A stretch of 5,078 nt of DNA from assembly GCA_037134755.1 (NCBI GenBank), contig JBAXLO010000277.1, positions 1-5,078 of the forward strand. Reading direction: 5' to 3'. Position 1 is the stretch's first letter, and the number at the start of each line of letters is the position of its first letter. Below the pieces are notes generated by a model that was not told where the DNA came from, ran no database searches, and worked only from the letters and a program-made list of their open reading frames with translations. Made by a program: the position numbers and the translations under genes. The stretch comes from JBAXLO01 sp037134755 (GTDB lineage Bacteria; Bacteroidota; Bacteroidia; Bacteroidales; JACABE01). Below are positions 1 through 5,078 of the stretch, in pieces.

Positions 1-246
1 ATTGTCAATAAATTGATTTCAAAATAAAGAATAAATAATAAAGTAAAATTAAAATATATTTTATAATCGGTCTCAGCGATGCTGCGAAAAATCATTTCTT
101 ATTGTTTTTTCTACAAATTATAACATCTCTTACAGTCAATTTTATAATTTCATAACTTTATTTGTAAATATTATAACTGATATATTTGGATTCTTTTGTA
201 ATATTGCATTTTAATTTAAATCCATTAATAATATAAATTAGGTCTT
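1..246. other. AT-rich leader upstream of the ASST-like gene
   Basis: Both strands are dense in stop codons and I see no gene. The stretch has a candidate promoter near 161-188, a small GC-richer island at about 68-86 (CGG, then CAGCGATGCTGCG with a 4-base-pair CAGC/GCTG stem), and a 7-base inverted repeat TACAAAT (112-118) / ATTTGTA (160-166). Any gene to the left ends before the window or lies beyond it. No riboswitch-like fold was recognised. Confidence 0.45.
161..188 (+). promoter_or_regulatory. Candidate Bacteroidota-type promoter for the ASST-like gene
   Basis: TATATTTG at 181-188 matches exactly the -7 element TAnnTTTG known for the primary sigma factor of Bacteroidota. A TTTG at 161-164 could be the -33 element, but the 16-base gap is shorter than the roughly 19-21 bases usually seen, so the -33 assignment is weak. 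Transcription would begin near 194, giving a leader of about 50 bases before the ATG at 247. In DNA this AT-rich, such a match can arise by chance. Confidence 0.35.
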
Positions 247-321
247 ATGAGACATAAATATTTATTTGTCATAATTGTTTTTACAGTTATCATTTCTTTA
301 TCAACCATCAATGTAAATGCT
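247..321 (+). other. Signal peptide of the ASST-like protein
   Basis: Residues 1-25 show a short basic start (R2, H3, K4), a hydrophobic stretch from about 5 to 19, and a small-residue cleavage site after VNA, with the mature chain starting QQWG. No lipobox cysteine is present, so this is a type I Sec signal rather than a lipoprotein signal. It fits T9SS cargo, which must first cross the inner membrane by Sec. Confidence 0.85.
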
Positions 322-2730
322 CAGCAATGGGGCGATTACACCTTGTATAGTGTTCAAAACTCGAATACTGCATATTTGATGGACACTAACGGCACTAATT
401 ACCATACCTGGACTTTTGCAACAACAGCCAAAACAGCTTACTCTACATATATGTTACCCGGTGGCACATTGGTAAGAACAGTAATGGCTACTACTAACCC
501 AATGGGCAATGCCGGGGGGATGACCGGAAGAGTGCAAAAAGTTGATTACAACGGTAATGTAACTTGGGATTTTACTTATTCAACAAGTACTTACTGTTTG
601 CATCATGACATTTGTCCGTTGCCAAACGGTAATGTATTAATGATTTCATATGACGTAAGAACTTCAGCAGAAGTTACTGCCGCAGGTTGCTCAACTACAT
701 TACCAAATGGAATCTGGTCGGAGAAGATTATAGAAGTTCAGCCAACAGGTGCTACTACCGGTACAATAGTTTGGGAATGGCATTTGTGGGACCATCTATG
801 CCAGAATTACAGTTCTGCGAAAGCTAATTATGTGACTTCAATTGTTCAGAATCCTCAATTAATGAATATTAATTACACCACTACACAAGACTGGTTTCAC
901 ATGAATGGGATTGATTATAATCCAACTCTCGATCAGATTGTTTTCAGTTCGCATAATTTGAATTCATTATTTATAATTGATCATAGCACAACTACTGCTC
1001 AAGCTGCTACACATACTGGAGGCAATGCTGGCAAAGGCGGTGATTTTTTGTATCGTTGGGGAAATCCTACTAGCTATGGTGCTACAGGAACTACTGATTT
1101 TAATGTAGTTCATGACGCACACTGGATTCAAACAGGATGCCCAAGAGCCGGTCAGCTTGCAGCATTTAATAATAAGGGAGGTACGGGGAGTAAGTCGTGT
1201 ATTGATGTTATTCAACCACCTTTGGTTGATTATAATTATTCACTTACTTTAGGATCGGCTTATACTCCTTCAACTTACGCCTGGAGACATACATACAGCG
1301 GAAATGCTACACAAGATATGGGCAATTCGCAGCATTTGCCTAATGGAAATGTATTGGTTTGTATGGCAATGTCGGGTACTATTTATGAAATTGATTCAAA
1401 TCAAACATTATTATGGACAAAGACCATAACAGGTACTTCACCACATGCTTACAGATATTCTGCTGCTTATACAACAAGTGCTGCAATGAGTGTAAGCGCT
1501 GCTGCTGACCAAGATACTGTTTGTTCAGGTACTACAATTCAATTATCATCAACAGCCACAGGCTCAGCATTACAATATTCATGGGTATCATTCCCTTCAG
1601 GCTTCACTTCCAATCTTCAAAACCCCAGTGTAGCACCCACTAAAAGCACAAAATATGTTGTAACAGTGTACAATGGAGTTTTATCTACCAGTGATTCCGT
1701 ATATATTTTTGTAAACCCAGTTCCGGATACTGCTGGAATTATATCAGGAACCAGTGTAATTTGTCAAGGTTTAGGCAGTTATACTTACATTGTACCAAGT
1801 ATACCAAATGCAACTTCTTACGTATGGACATTGCCTTCAGGAGCAAGTGGCTCAAGTACAACTGATAGCATAATTGTTAGTTATGGTACATCTGCTGTAG
1901 CTGGAAATATTACAGTTGCAGGTGTTAATGCTTGTGGTAATGGAGTTGCAGCATCCTTAGCAATTTCTCAAAGTAATATTATCCCTGCTAATGCAGGAAT
2001 TATTTCGGGAGAGACAGTTGTTTGTCAGGGACAAAATAATGTTACTTACACAGTACCAAACATAAGCAATGCAACTTCATATATATGGACTTTGCCTGGC
2101 GGCGCTACAGGTACATGTAATTCAAATAATATAAGTATAAGTTACGGTAGTTCAGCTGCCAGTGGTAATCTATCAGTTCATGGGAGTAATGCCTGTGGTA
2201 TTGGAGATTCATCAATATTATCTATAACTGTAAATACAGCACCTGCAACACCATCTATTACTCTGATGGGGAATACTCTTACATCAAATTCTACCACAGG
2301 AAATCAATGGTATAATCTAGCAAGCGGTGCCATAACATCTGCTACTGCTCAGACATATACACCACAACAAATAGGAGATTACTTTGTAATAGTTACTGCT
2401 AATGGATGTGGCTCTGATTCTTCAAATATTATTCATTTTGATAATACCGGTATAACTACTGTTTATTCAGATGAAATAAATATTAAAATACACCCCAATC
2501 CATTTAAAAATAACACAACTTTTTATTATAGTTTAAATAAAACCACTGATGTTCGTTTAAGTATTTTTGATTTAACAGGAAGAGAATTAAAAGTTGTTTG
2601 TGATAACAAACAAGAAAAAGGGGATCACAAATTAGTTATTGATGCTGAAAACCTTAATGCCGGTGTTTATTTTTATAAAATAAATATAGGGAATAAATCA
2701 AAATCAGATAAGCTTATCATAGCAAAGTAA
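247..2730 (+). CDS. Secreted arylsulfotransferase-like protein with PKD/Ig-like modules and T9SS type A sorting domain
   Basis: An 827-residue protein with several modules. Residues 1-25 are a signal peptide (basic MRHK, hydrophobic core, likely cleavage after NVNA). Residues about 29-410 resemble the ASST (aryl-sulfate sulfotransferase) beta-propeller. Blade-like motifs recur as LPGGTL (70-75), LPNGNVL (125-131) and LPNGNVL (364-370). Family-like blocks are CLHHDIC (117-123), DWFHMNGIDYNP (215-226) and VVHDAHW (287-293). Residues about 413-490 form an Ig/PKD-like module, 494-580 and 581-663 are tandem PKD-like repeats, and 664-731 is a further Ig-like module. Residues about 747-827 are a type A T9SS sorting domain (HPNPF near 749, GxY near 806, ending KLIIAK). 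Known ASSTs move sulfate between phenolic compounds. By inference this protein is exported by Sec, crosses the outer membrane through T9SS and is anchored or released at the surface. H218 and H289/H292 are plausible active-site histidines, but I cannot map the nucleophile, so activity and substrate are unproven. The ATG at 247 is chosen because it starts a good signal peptide; no Shine-Dalgarno sequence is visible. The gene stands alone with its own terminator. Confidence 0.88.
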   Translation: MRHKYLFVIIVFTVIISLSTINVNAQQWGDYTLYSVQNSNTAYLMDTNGTNYHTWTFATTAKTAYSTYMLPGGTLVRTVMATTNPMGNAGGMTGRVQKVDYNGNVTWDFTYSTSTYCLHHDICPLPNGNVLMISYDVRTSAEVTAAGCSTTLPNGIWSEKIIEVQPTGATTGTIVWEWHLWDHLCQNYSSAKANYVTSIVQNPQLMNINYTTTQDWFHMNGIDYNPTLDQIVFSSHNLNSLFIIDHSTTTAQAATHTGGNAGKGGDFLYRWGNPTSYGATGTTDFNVVHDAHWIQTGCPRAGQLAAFNNKGGTGSKSCIDVIQPPLVDYNYSLTLGSAYTPSTYAWRHTYSGNATQDMGNSQHLPNGNVLVCMAMSGTIYEIDSNQTLLWTKTITGTSPHAYRYSAAYTTSAAMSVSAAADQDTVCSGTTIQLSSTATGSALQYSWVSFPSGFTSNLQNPSVAPTKSTKYVVTVYNGVLSTSDSVYIFVNPVPDTAGIISGTSVICQGLGSYTYIVPSIPNATSYVWTLPSGASGSSTTDSIIVSYGTSAVAGNITVAGVNACGNGVAASLAISQSNIIPANAGIISGETVVCQGQNNVTYTVPNISNATSYIWTLPGGATGTCNSNNISISYGSSAASGNLSVHGSNACGIGDSSILSITVNTAPATPSITLMGNTLTSNSTTGNQWYNLASGAITSATAQTYTPQQIGDYFVIVTANGCGSDSSNIIHFDNTGITTVYSDEINIKIHPNPFKNNTTFYYSLNKTTDVRLSIFDLTGRELKVVCDNKQEKGDHKLVIDAENLNAGVYFYKINIGNKSKSDKLIIAK
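1726..2235 (+). repeat. Two tandem PKD-like repeats (87-residue period) inside the ASST-like gene
   Basis: Unit 1 covers residues 494-580 and unit 2 covers 581-663, offset by exactly 87 residues (261 bases). Matching blocks are TAGIISGTSVICQG versus NAGIISGETVVCQG, IPNATSYVWTLP versus ISNATSYIWTLP, and SNACGIG-type endings (VNACGNG versus SNACGIG). The pattern fits the PKD-like domains common in Bacteroidota secreted proteins, which serve as spacers or carbohydrate/protein contacts. Both units carry two matched cysteines (C506/C593 and C563/C650). Similarity persists at the DNA level, for example gcaacttc followed by tatggac, pointing to internal duplication. Confidence 0.8.
2485..2727 (+). 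other. T9SS type A C-terminal sorting domain
   Basis: Residues 747-827 contain the landmarks of the family: an HPNPF start (749-753), a strand with DVRLSIFDLTGRE (768-780), the LNAGVYFYKI block (803-812) and the terminal strand SDKLIIAK. In characterised T9SS cargo this domain directs passage through the outer-membrane translocon and is then cut off, often with attachment to A-LPS or release. The rest of the T9SS machinery lies outside this window. Confidence 0.92.
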
Positions 2731-2756
2731 TTTGTATAAATAAATAATCACTAAGA

Positions 2757-2797
2757 CCACGCTTACAAGTTAATTGCAAGCGTGGCTATCTTTTTAT
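2757..2797 (+). terminator. Intrinsic terminator after the ASST-like gene
   Basis: The arms 2757-2768 and 2774-2785 pair as CCACGCTT-a-CAA with TTG-c-AAGCGTGG, giving 8 pairs, one A-C mismatch and 3 more pairs around a 5-base loop (gttaa). The short spacer ctatc and then TTTTTATTT follow on the plus strand. It lies 27 bases after the stop at 2730. On the minus strand the hairpin is followed only by a weak mixed AT stretch, so it could at best act partially for the converging MFS gene. Confidence 0.85.
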
Positions 2798-2849
2798 TTA
2801 AAGTTAAAATTTCTTTTTCGAAATTAAAACTATTATGATTCAAAGCAAT

Positions 2850-4148
2850 TTATAAATTAACTGAAGGAGGTAATATTCCTAATTTAATATAAATTGGACG
2901 GATTTTAGACTTGATCATAGGAAGTTTATATGCAAAGAGAGCGGCACCAATAATACATGTAACTCCGCCAACTAAAATAGTGTTCGGAGCCCCTATCACA
3001 CTTGTCATTGACCCTGCAAAAAGACTACCAAACGGAGCTGACCCCATAAAAGCCATTGTATAAAAACTCATCACCCTACCTCTTTTATCATCGTCAACAA
3101 TAGTTTGTAAAATTGTATTACTAGCTGCAATTTGTATCATCATGCCGAGGCCTGCAATTGAGAGCAATACTAAAGATAAGAGGAAGAATCTTGATAAAGA
3201 AAAAGCAATAAGTCCTATACCAAAAGTGGTTGCAGCTATAGGAATAATTTTACTGAGACCTAAAACATTTTTGCGTGAAGCAAGGTAAAGAGCACCTGAT
3301 AATGCACCAACTCCGGAAGCTGCCATTAAAAAACCAAAAGTATGTGCCCCACCATGCAATATTTCTTTCGCAAAAACAGGCATAAGCACTGTGTAAGGCA
3401 TACCCATGAAACTGACCATAGCAAGTAATATTAAAATGTATTTAATTGGTGCAAAACCAAATGCATATGAAAAGCCTTCTTTCAATTCTTTTAAAACTGC
3501 GACATCTTTCTTTTTGGCAATGCGAGGTTTAACTTTCATAAATAACAAGGATGCAATCACAAATAAATAACTTATTGCATTCAGCATAAAACAAATACCT
3601 TCGCCCATAAAGGCAATCAATAAACCTGCAATGGATGGGCCAATTAATCTTGCCCCATTTACCATCGAAGAGTTTAAGGCAATGGCATTCCCAAGCTCTT
3701 CTTTCTTCTCAACCATTTCGACTACAAATGACTGACGTGCCGGTACATCAAATGCATTAATACATCCCAGAAAAACACTTAATACTACAATATGCCAAAC
3801 CTGAATATTTCCGCTTAAGTACAATATAGCCAGAATAAAAGCCTGTAACATAGCAGCAATTTGAGTTCCTATTAAAATATAATATTTATTCCATCTATCT
3901 GTTAGAACGCCTGCAAAAGGAGCTATTATAAAGGTAGGAATTTGCCCTGCAAAACCGACTACACCAAGTAAAAGTGCTGAGCCGGTTAAGTGATATACTA
4001 ACCATGGCGTTGCAATACGTTGTATCCATGTTCCAATTAAAGAGATGCTTTGTCCTCCAAAAAAGAGTCGAAAATTCCTATACTTAAAGGAACGAAAAAT
4101 CATTTTGAAACCTGTAAATTTGTCTGAACTTTTAGTAGGCAATGGCAT
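2850..4148 (-). CDS. MFS transporter, MFS_3 / EntS-like exporter group
   Basis: A 432-residue inner-membrane protein with about twelve hydrophobic segments, the usual size for a drug or metabolite exporter of the major facilitator superfamily. Motif A in the loop after helix 2 reads GVLTDRWNK (80-88, with D84 and R85), and a related motif in the second half reads DDDKRGRVMS (352-361). The block NAFDVPARQSFVVEMV (131-146) followed by LGNAIALNSSMVNGARLIGPS (152-172) is characteristic of the MFS_3 group that includes the enterobactin exporter EntS and macrolide-efflux-like carriers. Transport is presumably proton-driven; the substrate cannot be inferred and no siderophore or resistance genes are nearby. 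The first ATG is at 4148, but an internal ATG at 4103 (residue 16, MIFRSFKYRNFRLFF) begins where family members usually begin, so the real protein may be 417 residues. The gene converges with the ASST-like gene and lies 165 bp downstream of the VOC gene. Confidence 0.92.
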   Translation of the reverse strand: MPLPTKSSDKFTGFKMIFRSFKYRNFRLFFGGQSISLIGTWIQRIATPWLVYHLTGSALLLGVVGFAGQIPTFIIAPFAGVLTDRWNKYYILIGTQIAAMLQAFILAILYLSGNIQVWHIVVLSVFLGCINAFDVPARQSFVVEMVEKKEELGNAIALNSSMVNGARLIGPSIAGLLIAFMGEGICFMLNAISYLFVIASLLFMKVKPRIAKKKDVAVLKELKEGFSYAFGFAPIKYILILLAMVSFMGMPYTVLMPVFAKEILHGGAHTFGFLMAASGVGALSGALYLASRKNVLGLSKIIPIAATTFGIGLIAFSLSRFFLLSLVLLSIAGLGMMIQIAASNTILQTIVDDDKRGRVMSFYTMAFMGSAPFGSLFAGSMTSVIGAPNTILVGGVTCIIGAALFAYKLPMIKSKIRPIYIKLGILPPSVNL

Positions 4149-4313
4149 TGATAGTTATATAGGTATATCGTATTTAGTAGTCTTTATTTATTATTTAATA
4201 TCATTCAGTTATCTAAATTTATTATTACATACTTATTGATAATATTTTGTTTTAGATTTAATTTCTATAGTAAAAACTTAATAATAAAAATTACTTAACG
4301 GAAAAAAGATCGT
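4149..4313. other. AT-rich intergenic gap between the VOC and MFS genes
   Basis: These 165 bases should hold the MFS promoter on the minus strand, but no match to TAnnTTTG is present there, and no Shine-Dalgarno sequence precedes either candidate MFS start. Just past the VOC stop the minus strand has a T-run (gatcttttttcc) with only a 4-base-pair AACG/CGTT stem around it, too weak to call a terminator. I see no coding potential, tRNA or repeat. Confidence 0.5.
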
Positions 4314-4697
4314 TTAAATTGTCTTTGCAAATGCGATAATATTTCCATCCAAATCGGCACAATAAGCAACAATATCGCCCCAATCATAAGTTTTTGCTTC
4401 ACAGATAGGTTTAGCTCCAGAATTAATTGCATTTTTGTAAGACTGTTGAGGATCATCAACAAAAAGATAAATTTCACAACGAGGGATTCCATTTGCGGAT
4501 GCAGGATTTGGGACATTATTACCTAATATTCTTGCAATTCCTGTTTCAGGCATTAAGCCAAGTTTTGTAAATTGATTAATTGTGAACTCAGTCATTCCCT
4601 GAACATCTAATGAAGGCTTTACACCTAAAATATTTTCATAAAAAACCTTGCTTTTATTTTGGTCTTTTACATAAATAATAAAAAGAATTCTCTGCAT
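4314..4697 (-). CDS. VOC-fold protein (glyoxalase / bleomycin-resistance-like), probably not a classical metalloenzyme
   Basis: A 127-residue cytoplasmic protein, the normal length for a single-chain VOC protein with two beta-alpha-beta-beta-beta halves. The first half starts FIIYVKDQNKSKVFYENILG (6-25), matching the V-x-D-x-x-x-S-x-x-FY-x-x-x-LG signature. The second half has EIYLFVDDPQQSYKNAINSG (75-94) and ends DWGDIVAYCADLDGNIIAFA (105-124), the usual D-x-DGN close. By alignment to glyoxalase I (H5, E56, H74, E122 in the E. coli enzyme), the matching positions here appear to be L5, E75 and A122; the E56 equivalent is unclear. The metal site therefore looks largely lost, and lactoylglutathione lyase activity should not be assumed. 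A binding role, or a reaction without the canonical metal, fits better. The start at 4697 leaves a complete first strand; no Shine-Dalgarno sequence is seen. Its neighbours give no clue to a substrate. Confidence 0.85.
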   Translation of the reverse strand: MQRILFIIYVKDQNKSKVFYENILGVKPSLDVQGMTEFTINQFTKLGLMPETGIARILGNNVPNPASANGIPRCEIYLFVDDPQQSYKNAINSGAKPICEAKTYDWGDIVAYCADLDGNIIAFAKTI

Positions 4698-4742
4698 AGC
4701 TTGTTGTTTTATTATAGATTAATAATTAATATTTCTATTATA

Positions 4743-4775
4743 CCTGTGAGGATGAAAAACCTTACAGGAAAGGTT
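4743..4775 (-). terminator. Probable terminator of the right-edge gene, with two competing hairpins
   Basis: Read on the minus strand, AACCTT (4775-4770) pairs with AAGGTT (4763-4758) around a 6-base loop, and the second arm runs directly into a T-run (4759-4755), the form of a small intrinsic terminator 10 bases after the stop at 4785. An overlapping alternative pairs 4743-4751 (CCTGTGAGG) with 4760-4768 (CCTTACAGG): nine pairs with one G-T wobble and an 8-base loop. The two cannot form together because both need 4760-4763. The six-pair stem is modest, so termination may be leaky and allow some read-through into the VOC gene. Confidence 0.5.
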
Positions 4776-4784
4776 CAAATTAAC

Positions 4785-5078
4785 TTAGAATTTAATAATC
4801 ATTTGTACTTTAATTTCTGATTTAGTATCACCTTGTATTTCATCAAGTCCAGTACCTATTACACTTTTACCTGAATAGTATGTAACTGCATATCTAATCC
4901 ATGTATCAATGTTCTTATTTAAATGATATTTCAGCATAATGTAAAATCTATTACCTTTATAATAATATGAGGGAATAGAAAATCCATATAAAACATCGTT
5001 CTCATAAGAATATATTCTTTCATCGTAAGAATAGGTGTCAAAAGTAGCATATCTTGCTGAGATTACCAAAGGTAATTT
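4785..5078 (-). CDS. C-terminal part of a helix-hairpin-helix (ComEA-like) outer-membrane beta-barrel protein, 5' end outside the window
   Basis: The reading frame stays open to the right edge, so this is a 3' fragment of about 97 residues; the TTG at 5067-5069 is an internal leucine codon, not a start. What is visible is alternating polar and aromatic strands: ARYATFDTYSYDERIYSYEN, then DVLYGFSIPSYYYKGNRFY, a strand LKYHLNKNIDTWIRYAVTYY, the turn GTGLDEIQGDTKSE and a last strand ending KVQMIIKF. A final strand closing on phenylalanine is typical of outer-membrane barrels. From memory, the order YENDVLY, then SIPSYY, then IGTGLDEI, then a terminal K-F matches the C-terminal barrel of Bacteroidota proteins whose N-terminal half carries helix-hairpin-helix (ComEA-type) repeats. 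That half is not visible here, so the domain name is inferred; its function (possibly DNA-related, at the envelope) is not established. Confidence 0.7.
   Translation of the reverse strand, partial: KLPLVISARYATFDTYSYDERIYSYENDVLYGFSIPSYYYKGNRFYIMLKYHLNKNIDTWIRYAVTYYSGKSVIGTGLDEIQGDTKSEIKVQMIIKF

Noticed and set aside
68..86. GC-richer island with a CAGC-GAT-GCTG mini-stem, considered as a small RNA or repeat end
   Set aside because: The stem is only four base pairs, nothing else in the window repeats it, and no T-run follows.
112..166. Inverted repeat TACAAAT / ATTTGTA and four TTATAA copies (61, 118, 142, 171), considered as operator sites
   Set aside because: In DNA this AT-rich such short palindromic words occur readily by chance, and the arms are 41 bases apart with no extended pairing.
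967..1215. Minus-strand open frame of 82 codons
   Set aside because: It lies wholly inside the ASST-like gene opposite a well-supported domain; the translation is serine/isoleucine-rich with no recognisable motif, as expected for an antisense shadow.
4045..4239. Plus-strand open frame of 64 codons
   Set aside because: It overlaps the start of the MFS gene on the opposite strand and continues into AT-rich intergenic DNA; its hydrophobic tail is what such DNA gives by chance.
4295..4516. Minus-strand open frame of 73 codons overlapping the VOC gene
   Set aside because: It is a frame-shifted shadow of the VOC gene, whose own frame carries the family signature over its full length.
2850..4697. 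An antibiotic-resistance cassette formed by the VOC and MFS genes (bleomycin-resistance-like protein plus drug exporter)
   Set aside because: They are 165 bp apart, no mobile-element signature is seen, the families are broad housekeeping types, and neither shows features specific to a known resistance determinant.
5067..5069. TTG as a start codon for the right-edge gene
   Set aside because: The frame continues without a stop to the window edge, and the residues around it look like the middle of a beta-strand, so the codon is internal.

Overview
The window looks like a piece of chromosome from a member of the Bacteroidota. The DNA is AT-rich and all four genes end in TAA. No recognisable Shine-Dalgarno sequence precedes the starts. 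The longest gene ends in a type A sorting domain of the type IX secretion system (T9SS), which is restricted to this phylum. A partial gene at the right edge resembles the C-terminal barrel of a helix-hairpin-helix outer-membrane protein also typical of Bacteroidota. Genus and species cannot be told from this sequence.

Layout, left to right. Positions 1-246 are an AT-rich leader with one candidate Bacteroidota-type promoter (near 161-188). Positions 247-2730 (+) encode an 827-residue secreted protein: signal peptide, arylsulfotransferase-like (ASST) beta-propeller, an Ig/PKD-like module, two tandem PKD-like repeats, a further Ig-like module, and a T9SS sorting domain. A strong stem-loop terminator follows at 2757-2797. 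Positions 2850-4148 (-) encode a 12-helix MFS exporter of the MFS_3/EntS-like group. Positions 4149-4313 are a gap with no recognised feature. Positions 4314-4697 (-) encode a small VOC-fold (glyoxalase/bleomycin-resistance-like) protein that appears to have lost the classical metal ligands. Positions 4698-4784 carry two mutually exclusive hairpins, probably the terminator of the next gene. Positions 4785-5078 (-) are the 3' end of a gene that enters from the right edge.

The genes do not form an obvious pathway. The ASST-like gene is a single transcription unit converging on the MFS gene. The three minus-strand genes point the same way, but gaps of 87 and 165 bp and an intervening hairpin argue against a tight operon. 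I see no mobile element, CRISPR array, tRNA, rRNA or defence system. The region looks ordinary for the phylum. The most interesting item is the surface-directed ASST-like protein with its tandem PKD-like repeats.
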